43,012 nucleotides of DNA, from contig DBHM01000009.1 in assembly GCA_002296185.1 (NCBI GenBank), positions 1 through 43,012 of the forward strand, read 5' to 3'. Shown one piece after another: positions 26,040-34,779 of the stretch. The notes beneath the pieces are model-generated. The model ran no database searches. It saw only the letters and a list, made by a program, of their open reading frames with translations, and was not told the origin of the DNA. The position numbers and the translations under genes were made by a program. The DNA comes from Alphaproteobacteria bacterium UBA828 (lineage in GTDB: Bacteria; Pseudomonadota; Alphaproteobacteria; UBA828). Positions within the stretch are counted from its first letter, which is position 1, and every line of letters starts with the position of its first letter.

Positions 26040-26093
26040 AACAGGGGTCTCCTCTTAGAAATTAGATTCATAGGAATAATTTTATTATATTAT

Positions 26094-26309
26094 TTAAGCT
26101 GTTTCATGAATTCCTTCTTTTGGAAGAGGAATGCGTGGTTCTTCAATTCCTTGAGATTTTGCTTGGAGCCACTTGTCACACCAACTTGAACAAACTAACT
26201 TTTTCTCACTTGATACTTCGATTTCTATTCCATCATCATAAATCAACATCCCACAATTATCGCATTTAATATAACGCTCAATATAGTAACCATTATCTGA
26301 AAAACGCAT
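26094..26309 (-). CDS. Small zinc-ribbon protein between hyuA and hyuB
   Basis: Protein of 71 residues. It carries Cys16-x2-Cys19 (KCDNCGM) and Cys40-x3-Cys44 (VCSSWCDKW), a compact four-cysteine site that should hold one zinc or iron, followed by a basic/proline tail. The ATG has AGGA 9 bases upstream and the gene fits snugly in the operon: 44 bases after hyuA and 54 before hyuB. I do not recognise a named family. Some carboxylases related to HyuAB have a small zinc-containing third subunit, so a structural or regulatory subunit of this HyuAB enzyme is the best guess. Confidence 0.75.
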   Translation of the reverse strand: MRFSDNGYYIERYIKCDNCGMLIYDDGIEIEVSSEKKLVCSSWCDKWLQAKSQGIEEPRIPLPKEGIHETA

Positions 26310-26353
26310 ATCTACTAATCCTTTCTAAAGGGTATATTTTTACTATAACCTAG

Positions 26354-28387
26354 TTAAGTGGTAGTTATTATTAAATGTCCGTAATCGTCTATTCTCACAT
26401 TATGCTCTGGCCTGATAACAGTCACTGAAGCTGGTTCTTCAATTACTGCAGGCCCTTGAAAAGATTGGCCCGAAAAAAGTTCACTCCTATTGTAAACATT
26501 TGTCTCATGGGGACCATTGTCAAATGTTACCTGCCGAGAACTAGCAGGAACTGCCTTTGAATCTGATTTTTGCAGTTTAGGCAGGTTAGGGCTCTCTGTT
26601 ACAGCCACAGCTGTTAATTTGACACTAATTAATTCAATAATTTCGCCTGGAATATCAAAGTTGAATCTATCTCTGTGAGCTGAATGAAACAGTTCCCAGC
26701 ATGAATTTATTGTTTCATCATCAAAAGTATCAAATGATATAGGAACCTCTAGTTCATGATTTTGTCCAAAGTACCGCATCTCAAGAGATCTGTATAGATG
26801 AATATTCCCTTTGTGCCCTTGCTCATGAAGAGATTTGGAGGCTTCCTTTGACAGTTCAGAAATCACCCTATTAGCATGATCTCTGTCGAATACTTTAGAG
26901 GTCATTTGCGCTGTTCTCTCTAAGTCAATTCGTGCATCTGTCATTATAAACCCAAAAGCTGAAAATTGCCCTGGATGATTTGGTATTACTCCACTTGGAA
27001 TACCTGCTTGATACATAAGGTCTGAGACATGGACAGGGCCGGCTCCACCAAAACCAAGAAGTGTAAAGTCTCTTGGGTCTAGGCCTCGTTCTGTAAGTTG
27101 AGCACGTAATGCTCCAATCATATTATTATTCGCTATTTGCACTATAGCTAAAGCAGTTTCTTCAACTGATTTATCAATTTCTTTAGCAACTTCACTTACT
27201 GTTTTGTGAGCTGCCTCAGCGTCTAGTTTCATCTTGCCTCCGAGGAAGTTATCGGGGCTGATTCGGCCAAGCACAACATTTGCATCGGTTACCGTAGCTT
27301 TTGTGCCTCCTTGGTTATAGCAAGCAGGTCCAGGTTGTGCCCCGGCACTTTGGGGCCCAACACGTAGCATTCCTCCACTATCTATCCAGGCTAGTGAGCC
27401 CCCTCCTGCTCCCATAGTTCGAATATCAATCATTGGTATTTGAATTGGAACGGCAAACTCTATTTCAAAACTTGTTGTAAAGCTTTCTCGTCCATCTACA
27501 ATAGTTGATACATCTGTAGATGTTCCTCCCATATCTAAAGTAACTAAATGATCTACCCCTATGAGATTTGCAATTTGTTTTGCACCAACTACACCTCCAG
27601 TTGGACCAGATAAAGTCATTTGTATCGGAGTTTGAGTAGCTGCATCAAGGCTCATTTCTCCGCCATTAGATTTTATTATAGATACTTTATTTCCCATTCC
27701 TCTCTCTGCAAATTTTTCTTCCATTTGTCCTACATGGTGTCCTACTAAAGGTCTTATGTAGGCATCAGCTATAGTTGTTGAGGCACGTTCATATTCTTTC
27801 CACTTAGGGAGAACATTATAAGAAATAGAGACGGGTTTTTCAGGGCATTCCTGAGAGAAAATTTCTTCTACTTTTCGTTCATGTGAAGGATTAACGTATG
27901 AAAATAAAAGGCATACTGCGATAGCTTTAATATTTGGATCTTTTGCTATTGTCTTTGCGAGTGATCTTACTTCATCTTCGTTTAAGGGCTCGAATTCTTC
28001 TCCGCGCGCCGTTATTCTGCCTCCTATTTCATAGCAGTATCGTCTTTTTGCAAGTGGTTTTGATTTAATCCACGTAATATCATAATGGCTTCTTCTTTTT
28101 CCACGTTGAATAAATGGAACATCGCGAAAGCCTTTTGTTGTAACATACGCTACCACTGACCCTTTTCGTTCTAATATAGCATTTGTGGCAATAGTTGTGC
28201 CTAATCTGAGATGCTCAAGGTCTTTAATGGACCCTTTATCTGACATTTCCAAACCTTTAAGAATGCCTTCTATGGGATCATGTGGGGTCGACAATGTTTT
28301 CCAGACGGAAAGATTACTATTTTCTGGATCGAATGCTACAAAGTCTGTAAACGTTCCGCCCACATCAATTCCCACAAGTTTGCTCAT
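26354..28387 (-). CDS. hyuA: Hydantoinase/oxoprolinase subunit A (N-methylhydantoinase A family)
   Basis: Protein of 677 residues. It has the actin-like ATPase phosphate motifs DVGGTFTD (8-15) and DMGGTSTD (285-292), plus LRLGTTIATNAILERKG, the SGPTGGVVGA adenosine-side loop and GPACYNQGG. The C-terminal domain with RYFGQNHELEV and AVIEEPASVTV is present. HyuA uses ATP to activate the ring amide; HyuB completes hydrolysis. ATG 28387 is used because the GGGAG site lies before it; eight extra codons from a TTG at 28411 are less likely. It leads the hyuA-small ORF-hyuB operon. The substrate is inferred to be N-methylhydantoin or a related cyclic ureide; 5-oxoproline is the main alternative. Confidence 0.91.
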   Translation of the reverse strand: MSKLVGIDVGGTFTDFVAFDPENSNLSVWKTLSTPHDPIEGILKGLEMSDKGSIKDLEHLRLGTTIATNAILERKGSVVAYVTTKGFRDVPFIQRGKRRSHYDITWIKSKPLAKRRYCYEIGGRITARGEEFEPLNEDEVRSLAKTIAKDPNIKAIAVCLLFSYVNPSHERKVEEIFSQECPEKPVSISYNVLPKWKEYERASTTIADAYIRPLVGHHVGQMEEKFAERGMGNKVSIIKSNGGEMSLDAATQTPIQMTLSGPTGGVVGAKQIANLIGVDHLVTLDMGGTSTDVSTIVDGRESFTTSFEIEFAVPIQIPMIDIRTMGAGGGSLAWIDSGGMLRVGPQSAGAQPGPACYNQGGTKATVTDANVVLGRISPDNFLGGKMKLDAEAAHKTVSEVAKEIDKSVEETALAIVQIANNNMIGALRAQLTERGLDPRDFTLLGFGGAGPVHVSDLMYQAGIPSGVIPNHPGQFSAFGFIMTDARIDLERTAQMTSKVFDRDHANRVISELSKEASKSLHEQGHKGNIHLYRSLEMRYFGQNHELEVPISFDTFDDETINSCWELFHSAHRDRFNFDIPGEIIELISVKLTAVAVTESPNLPKLQKSDSKAVPASSRQVTFDNGPHETNVYNRSELFSGQSFQGPAVIEEPASVTVIRPEHNVRIDDYGHLIITTT

Positions 28388-28482
28388 TTTGTTGTGCTCT
28401 CCCTGTATCAATAATAAAATTATAATTATATTTTAAATATTGCTACTCTATTAACTTTGATGCAATGCTTAATAGGCATTTT

Positions 28483-29913
28483 CTATTGATTTTTTATGCC
28501 TGATTTCTGTCCTTTGAAGGGGGAAAGCCCTGCAGGTGCTAGGCTGGCAAGTTTCTCCGTTAAAGCGCTTGGTTTTTGGTCTTTATCTTCTGCCTGATCT
28601 CTGGCTGCAATAGCCTTCCTTACTAATTTTCCTCCAAAATACCTTATTGGCTCGGGAGGAAAGTCTCTGGTTGGTTGTCTAACTAAACCGCAATTTGACC
28701 ATTGGTCATTTTTTTCTAATGCCAACGATGCAAGTATACGTCCACCTATATATGTTGGTCCAACACCATTTCCTGAATATCCTGCTCCGAAAAAAATATC
28801 TTCGTGTCCATTAAGTCTCCCGAAAAATGGTAGCCCACTCTTTGATCTATCTATCGGACCTGTCCAGCTTGAATTTACTTTTACCTTAGATAGAGTTGGA
28901 TAGGTCCATTTAAGCCAATGTTCTACATCCTTAGATAGACGGGATGGGCCATCAAACATGTTTCCTATATTTCCTCCATAAGGCATTAATCCATTCATAC
29001 CTCCCTTCCCAAAAGCTATACGGCCGTCTTGCGTAGTGCGATAGTAATGCACAAGCATTCTTCCATCGGATATAGTCAGCCCGTCGTCAAATCCAATCTC
29101 AGATAGTAATTTAGGAATAGGCTCTGTTGTTACTATATCGCTTGATACGACTACTAGTGCTTTTCTGAGTTCTGAGAACTGAATACTCCAGGCATTGATC
29201 GCTAGTATAATTTTTCTAGCAGTAATTTCACCTTTTGGCGTCTTTATCTTTGGGGGGTTACTTTTTGTAAGTTTAGTAAAAGGTGTTTGTTCAAATATTC
29301 TTACTCCACGTTCTAAGGCAACACGGCGTAATCCGCGCGCTAGAAGTGCAGGTTGAATACTTGCCGGGTAGGGTTCGAAAATACCTGCAACATGTTTCTC
29401 AGATCCACTTCTATGCGCTACCTTTTCCGGCGCCCATCTGTCAAATGGATATTTTTGATAGCGTTCTGCTGCTTCTATAGTTGGTTCCCATGCTCCTATT
29501 TGAGCATTGTTTGTCGCTGCCCATAGCCAACCGTCTTGACGAAAATGAGCATCAATATTGTTGTTTTTGCAAAACTCACCAATTTTTGTAATAGCTTCTG
29601 CTGAGGCATCTGCAAGGCGTACAGCTTCTTCTCCTCCGCAGAGCTTTTCTAGGGTTAAAAATTTTCCCCACCAGCTGAGCACAAAACCGCCATTTCTTCC
29701 ACTGGGGCCAGCACCGCAAACATCTTTTTCAATAATTACAACATCAAGACTAGGGTCGGATTCTTTAATATGGATTGCGCTCCATAGACCAGTAAATCCT
29801 CCGCCAATGATACAAACATCGGCTTTAATGTTCCCAATAAGACTCGGGCATTCTTTGCTCTCTTTATCTAATGCTTCGTCAAGCCAATGGCTATTTCTTT
29901 TATAAATGCTCAT
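28483..29913 (-). CDS. FAD-dependent amine/amino-acid oxidoreductase, DAO family
   Basis: Protein of 476 residues. The FAD motif ADVCIIGGGFTGLWSA is at about 31-46, followed by GAGPSGRNGGF, the second signature of the D-amino-acid oxidase superfamily as seen in gamma-glutamylputrescine oxidase and related enzymes. HYYRTTQDGRIAFGKGG and FFGAGYSGNGVGPTYIGG form the C-terminal FAD-binding portion. It oxidises C-N bonds in amines or N-methyl amino acids. It sits directly upstream of the hyuA operon in the same direction, so it may act on an upstream or downstream intermediate of that pathway. The C-terminal 50 residues are Lys/Pro-rich and less conserved. Substrate unknown. Confidence 0.86.
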   Translation of the reverse strand: MSIYKRNSHWLDEALDKESKECPSLIGNIKADVCIIGGGFTGLWSAIHIKESDPSLDVVIIEKDVCGAGPSGRNGGFVLSWWGKFLTLEKLCGGEEAVRLADASAEAITKIGEFCKNNNIDAHFRQDGWLWAATNNAQIGAWEPTIEAAERYQKYPFDRWAPEKVAHRSGSEKHVAGIFEPYPASIQPALLARGLRRVALERGVRIFEQTPFTKLTKSNPPKIKTPKGEITARKIILAINAWSIQFSELRKALVVVSSDIVTTEPIPKLLSEIGFDDGLTISDGRMLVHYYRTTQDGRIAFGKGGMNGLMPYGGNIGNMFDGPSRLSKDVEHWLKWTYPTLSKVKVNSSWTGPIDRSKSGLPFFGRLNGHEDIFFGAGYSGNGVGPTYIGGRILASLALEKNDQWSNCGLVRQPTRDFPPEPIRYFGGKLVRKAIAARDQAEDKDQKPSALTEKLASLAPAGLSPFKGQKSGIKNQ

Positions 29914-29967
29914 AATTTAAATCTATAAGAATATTTGCTTATATTTGAAGAATATATATTAAAAATA

Positions 29968-31023
29968 TTATATGGCCTCTAAAATAGCTTTACCCATATC
30001 TGCTGTGCTAGCTTTACCTCCAAGGTCGCGAGTACGGACTTTACCTTCAGATAAAACGTGAGATATAGCTGTCTCAATATCCTTTGCTGCATCTTTAAGC
30101 CCCAAGTGCTCTAACATCATAGCCCCAGTCCATATCTGGGCTATGGGATTTGCGATATATTGGCCAGCTATATCAGGTGCTGAGCCATGAACAGGTTCAA
30201 ACATTGAAGGATGATTGCCTTCAGGGTTTATATTTGCAGCTGGGGCCAAGCCCATACCCCCTACAACTGCAGCCCCTAAATCAGATAAGATATCACCAAA
30301 AAGGTTTGATCCTACTACAACATCAAACCAATCTGGGTTCTGCACAAAGTGAGCACTTAGTATATCGATATGGAACTGGTCTGAATCAATATTTGGATGC
30401 TTTTCCTTTATAATAGAAAATCTTTCATCCCAGAAAGGCATAGTGTGTATAATTCCATTTGACTTTGTAGCTGAGGTAACATGTCCGCGGCGATTTTGAG
30501 CTATAGAGAATGCATAGTTTAACACCCTATCAACACCAAGACGTGTAAATACACTCTCTTGAACAACCATTTCGTGTTCTGTTCCTGAGTAGATCCTTCC
30601 ACCCATCTCAGAATATTCACCCTCATTATTTTCTCTTATTATTATAAGGTCAATTTCACCTTCTTTACGATCAGCAAGAGGAGATGACACACCAGGAAGT
30701 AGTTTTATTGGTCTTACATTTACGTATTGATGAAATGCGCGTCGAATAGGAATAAGTAATCCCCAAAGTGAAACATGATCTTCGACGCCAGGAAATCCTA
30801 CCGCGCCGAGAAAGATACCATCAAACTTGCTTAACACCTCAATGCCATCCTCAGGCATCATTTTTCCAGTTTTCGTATAAGACTCACAGGACCAATTAAA
30901 TTCTTCCCATTTAAAGGTTGCTCCTACCTTGCTTCCAGCTTTTTCAACGACTGCTATAGCTTCTGGCAAGACCTCTTTGCCAATACCGTCTCCAGGAATT
31001 GCTGCAATTGCATATTCTGCCAT
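29968..31023 (-). CDS. D-malate/tartrate dehydrogenase (isocitrate/isopropylmalate dehydrogenase family)
   Basis: Protein of 351 residues of the beta-decarboxylating dehydrogenase family. IPGDGIGKEV opens the protein; VSLWGLLIPIRRAFHQYVN and RPIKLLPGV distinguish the tartrate/D-malate group (TtuC, DmlA) from LeuB. The metal-binding signature SNLFGDILSDLGAAVVGG and the NAD-binding EPVHGSAPDIAG are complete. It oxidises D-malate (or tartrate) to pyruvate or a related product with NAD+ and Mn2+. AAGGAGA lies 8 bases before the start. It follows metH on the same strand by 35 bases but is probably metabolically separate. Confidence 0.9.
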   Translation of the reverse strand: MAEYAIAAIPGDGIGKEVLPEAIAVVEKAGSKVGATFKWEEFNWSCESYTKTGKMMPEDGIEVLSKFDGIFLGAVGFPGVEDHVSLWGLLIPIRRAFHQYVNVRPIKLLPGVSSPLADRKEGEIDLIIIRENNEGEYSEMGGRIYSGTEHEMVVQESVFTRLGVDRVLNYAFSIAQNRRGHVTSATKSNGIIHTMPFWDERFSIIKEKHPNIDSDQFHIDILSAHFVQNPDWFDVVVGSNLFGDILSDLGAAVVGGMGLAPAANINPEGNHPSMFEPVHGSAPDIAGQYIANPIAQIWTGAMMLEHLGLKDAAKDIETAISHVLSEGKVRTRDLGGKASTADMGKAILEAI

Positions 31024-31058
31024 AGATATAAATCTCCTTAATGAAAAATATTATAAGT

Positions 31059-33710
31059 TTAACTCTCAATGGGTTTATAGCCAAGGTTTGGTGCAAGCCA
31101 TCTTTCAGCATCTTTTAATGGCATATTCTTACGTTTTGCATAGTCTTTTACTTGATCAAGCCCGATTTTTCCAAGGCCAAAATAATGGCTTTCTGGATGA
31201 GCAAAGTATAGTCCTGAAACTGTTGAGGCTGGATACATTGCAAAGTTTTCAGTTAATCGCGCTCCAACATTATTTTCAGCAGATAAGAGTTCAAAAAGAG
31301 TTTGTTTCTCAGTATGATCAGGGCATGCGGGGTAGCCAGGAGCTGGACGTATGCCTAAATATTTTTCTTTAATTAGTGAATCATTATCAAGGTTTTCGTC
31401 TTTAGCATAACCCCAAATATCCTGTCTTACGTGTTGATGCAGGTGTTCAGCAAATGCTTCAGCCAATCTATCCCCAAGAGCTTTTACCATTATAGCATTG
31501 TAATCATCATTTTTAGCTTCGAATTTTTTTGCCCAAAGATCTGGTTCATTGCCTATGGTAACGATAAACCCACCAATCCAATCTAATGTATTGCTTGTTT
31601 TGGGTGCAATAAAATCAGCTAAACTGAGATTTTGCCGTTCTTTCCCTCTTGACATTTGTTGACGTAGCATGTGAAAGATTCCAATGGTTTCTCTTCTCTC
31701 TTGATCTGAATAAACAGCAATATCGTCTTCATTAATTTTGTTAGCGGGCCAAATAGAAATTACTCCTGACGGGTTGAACCATTCCTCATTAACAATTTTC
31801 TCAAGCATTGTAGTTGCATCAGTGAATAGTTGAGTTGCGGCATGACTGAGACTTTTGTCTTGAAGTATATCGGGATATTTTCCTACTAGGTCCCAGGTTC
31901 TAAAGAAAGGTGACCAATCTATAAAATCAACAAGTTTCTCTAGTGGGTAGTTATTAAATTTGTGTTGTCCAGGTTCATTGGGGGTTATTAAGTGAGTAAA
32001 ATTATCATCTGGTATAAAACAATTAGCTCTTGCGTCACTTATTGAAATTAAACTTCTAGACTCTTGCCCTTTAGAGTGAGTTTTTCTAAGTTTATTATAA
32101 CTTTCTATTAATTTTTTGGAAAAGTCCGGTCGCCTTTCTTCTGATAACAGATCGTTGACTACCCCAACAGCTTTAGAAGCATCGGGAACATGCACAACAA
32201 GATTAGAGTATGATGGGTCAATTTTGACAGCTGTATGTAATCTGCTCGTTGTGGCGCCTCCAATCAAAAGTGGAATTTCAAAGCCCTCTCTAGTCATCTC
32301 ATCAGCAACGTGACACATCTCCTCTAGGCTGGGTGTTATAAGTCCAGAAAGTCCTATTGCGTCAACTTTTTCTTTCTGAGCGATATCAAGAATTTTTGAT
32401 GCAGTTACCATAACACCTAAATCTATTACCTCGTAGTCGTTACACTGGAGAACTACCCCTACAATATTTTTCCCAATATCATGTACATCTCCTTTAACGG
32501 TAGCTAAAAGAATCTTTCCTGCATGAAGTTTTTTGTTTTCACCTGATTCTCGTTCACTTTCCATGAAAGGTATAAGATGTCCGACAGCTTGCTTCATGAC
32601 TCGAGCACTTTTCACTACTTGTGGTAGAAACATCTTACCCGCACCGAATAGATCTCCAACCTCATTCATACCATCCATTAATGGGCCTTCTATGACATCT
32701 AGAGCGCGAGATGATATTAACCTAAGCTCTTCCGTATCCTGGATAATAAATTCATTTATACCGTGTATAAGAGCGTAACTAATGCGTTCGCTAGTAGGTT
32801 TTTCTCTCCATAGTAAGTCTTTTTGTTTATTTTTTGTTGATTGCCCCTTGAATGACTCAGCTATTTCTATAAGTCTATCTGTCGCGTCACTCCGTCTATT
32901 TAGGAGCACGTCTTCAACGCTCTCTAAAAGTTCTTCGGGTATATTTTCATAAAGATCTAATTGACCGGCATTTACTATTCCCATATTCATTCCAGCTTTT
33001 TTTGCATGAAACAAAAATGCTGAGTGCATTGCACGACGTACAGGTTCATTTCCTCTAAATGAGAAAGATAGATTCGATAGACCGCCGGAAACATGACAGT
33101 GAGGGAACGAGTCTTTTATAAGGCGTGTTGCTTCAATGAAAGACAATGCATAATCATTATGTTCACTGATTCCAGTCGCAACAGCAAAAATATTAGGGTC
33201 AAAGATTATATCTTCTGGTAAAAAACCCACTTTATCTGTAAGTAATGAAAAGGCTCTACTGCAGATTTCATACTTATGTTTGGCTGTCTCTGCCTGACCT
33301 TTTTCATCAAAAGCCATAACAACAGTGGCTGCTCCATATTCCTTTATTTTATGAGCTTGTTCTATAAATAGATTTTCCCCTTCCTTTAGGCTTATTGAAT
33401 TTACAATTGCTTTGCCCTGGACATTTTGCAAACCAGCTTCAATAACAGACCATTTGGAGGAATCAATCATTATTGGAACCCGAGCTACATCTGGTTCAGC
33501 TGCAATCATCCTAAGAAATCTGGTCATTGCATACTCAGAGTCAAGCATCCCCTCATCCATGTTTACGTCAATGATTTGTGCTCCGTTCTCTACTTGATGC
33601 CTCGCAACCTCGACTGCAGACTCATAATCACCAGACTCTATAAGCTTTCTGAAACGAGCAGAACCAGTAACATTGGTTCTTTCTCCGATATTTATAAAAA
33701 TTCCTTTCAT
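31059..33710 (-). CDS. metH: Methionine synthase, C-terminal part: folate, cobalamin and reactivation domains
   Basis: Protein of 883 residues holding everything except the homocysteine module. The folate-binding domain opens at NIGERTNVTGSARF (7-20); the cap helices of the B12 region follow (about 300-390); GDVHDIGKN carries the cobalt-ligand His410; LSGLITPSLEEM and the GGATTS loop continue the B12 domain. From about 560 comes the activation domain with RPAPGYPACPDH near 789-800 for S-adenosylmethionine. It begins in a 4-base ATGA overlap with the upstream homocysteine-domain gene. The two frames differ and both ends look natural, so this is a genuine gene split rather than a sequencing frameshift. 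Confidence 0.94.
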   Translation of the reverse strand: MKGIFINIGERTNVTGSARFRKLIESGDYESAVEVARHQVENGAQIIDVNMDEGMLDSEYAMTRFLRMIAAEPDVARVPIMIDSSKWSVIEAGLQNVQGKAIVNSISLKEGENLFIEQAHKIKEYGAATVVMAFDEKGQAETAKHKYEICSRAFSLLTDKVGFLPEDIIFDPNIFAVATGISEHNDYALSFIEATRLIKDSFPHCHVSGGLSNLSFSFRGNEPVRRAMHSAFLFHAKKAGMNMGIVNAGQLDLYENIPEELLESVEDVLLNRRSDATDRLIEIAESFKGQSTKNKQKDLLWREKPTSERISYALIHGINEFIIQDTEELRLISSRALDVIEGPLMDGMNEVGDLFGAGKMFLPQVVKSARVMKQAVGHLIPFMESERESGENKKLHAGKILLATVKGDVHDIGKNIVGVVLQCNDYEVIDLGVMVTASKILDIAQKEKVDAIGLSGLITPSLEEMCHVADEMTREGFEIPLLIGGATTSRLHTAVKIDPSYSNLVVHVPDASKAVGVVNDLLSEERRPDFSKKLIESYNKLRKTHSKGQESRSLISISDARANCFIPDDNFTHLITPNEPGQHKFNNYPLEKLVDFIDWSPFFRTWDLVGKYPDILQDKSLSHAATQLFTDATTMLEKIVNEEWFNPSGVISIWPANKINEDDIAVYSDQERRETIGIFHMLRQQMSRGKERQNLSLADFIAPKTSNTLDWIGGFIVTIGNEPDLWAKKFEAKNDDYNAIMVKALGDRLAEAFAEHLHQHVRQDIWGYAKDENLDNDSLIKEKYLGIRPAPGYPACPDHTEKQTLFELLSAENNVGARLTENFAMYPASTVSGLYFAHPESHYFGLGKIGLDQVKDYAKRKNMPLKDAERWLAPNLGYKPIES

Positions 33711-34768
33711 GCTTCTATTGCCAGGGGTTCAAGTCCTGAGAGTTTGAGTTTTGGATCAAAACTAGGAATTTTTCTGGGTGGTTTCCCGATGATTGCCTCT
33801 GATATAGCTAACATATGCTCTGGTGTGGTTCCGCAGCATCCACCAACTATATTTAATAATCCGGAATCTGCCCATTCACCAATATGTTCAGCTGTTGTCT
33901 CTGCTGTTTCGTCATATTCACCAAACTCATTTGGAAGTCCTGCATTAGGATAAGCGCATATACGAGTATCTACACCTCTAGAGAGTTCACTTATATATGG
34001 CCGCATATGTGCCGCACCTAGTGCACAATTAAGTCCAATACTAAAAGGATTAGCATGACGCATAGAATAAAAAAATGCTTCTGGTGTTTGGCCTGTAAGT
34101 GTTCTACCTGATAAATCCGTAATAGTTCCAGAAATCATTATAGGAAATATATTTCCACATTCTCTGAAAGTTTCAAAGAGAGCAGAAAGGCCGGCTTTGG
34201 CATTTAATGTATCAAAAATAGTTTCTAAAATAAATATATCAACGCCACCGTTTATAAGTGCAAGAGCTTGTTGTTTGTAAGAATCACGTAGTTCCTTAAA
34301 ATCTATTGCTCTATATCCAGGGTCTGTAACATCTGGAGATATAGAGGTTGTTTTATTAGTAGGTCCAATTGATCCAGCCACAAAGCGTGGTTTGTTATCT
34401 TCACTACAATCTAATGCAACCTCTTTTGCTATCTTTGCTGATTCAAAATTAATTTGAGGCACCATGTCTTCAGTAGCATAGTCAGCCTGAGATATAGAAG
34501 TGGCATTAAAAGTATTAGTTAGAATAATATCTGCCCCTGAATCAAGGTATTGTCTATGAATTTTTTTTATTAAATCGGGCTGGCTGATACTAAGTATATC
34601 ATTATTACCCTTCAAGTCATTTGAATGTTGGGTGAACTGATTTCCTCTATAGTCCTCCTCTGTTAAGTTTTCATTTTGGATCATCGTTCCCATAGCGCCA
34701 TCAAGCATTAAGATTCTCTGACTTGAATGTAAGCGTAGGTTTGTAAATGACTTACTTTCTTTTAACAT
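33707..34768 (-). CDS. metH: Methionine synthase, N-terminal part: homocysteine S-methyltransferase domain
   Basis: Protein of 353 residues corresponding to the N-terminal third of E. coli MetH. It opens with LDGAMGTMIQ; the zinc cysteines are Cys248 in GLNCALG and Cys311/Cys312 in GGCCGTTPEH, almost the same numbering as E. coli. It binds homocysteine and takes the methyl group from cobalamin carried by the next gene product, so the two must dock as separate subunits. It starts 11 bases after metF and overlaps the downstream metH part by ATGA. The tail after the domain (about 340-353) acts as a short linker remnant. Confidence 0.94.
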   Translation of the reverse strand: MLKESKSFTNLRLHSSQRILMLDGAMGTMIQNENLTEEDYRGNQFTQHSNDLKGNNDILSISQPDLIKKIHRQYLDSGADIILTNTFNATSISQADYATEDMVPQINFESAKIAKEVALDCSEDNKPRFVAGSIGPTNKTTSISPDVTDPGYRAIDFKELRDSYKQQALALINGGVDIFILETIFDTLNAKAGLSALFETFRECGNIFPIMISGTITDLSGRTLTGQTPEAFFYSMRHANPFSIGLNCALGAAHMRPYISELSRGVDTRICAYPNAGLPNEFGEYDETAETTAEHIGEWADSGLLNIVGGCCGTTPEHMLAISEAIIGKPPRKIPSFDPKLKLSGLEPLAIEA

Positions 34769-34779
34769 CGTATATAACC

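Noticed and set aside
33700..33720. Possible frameshift breaking metH
   Set aside because: The upstream part ends with a natural stop in an ATGA overlap, the downstream part starts exactly at the folate-binding domain, and all motifs are intact; a real gene split is more likely.
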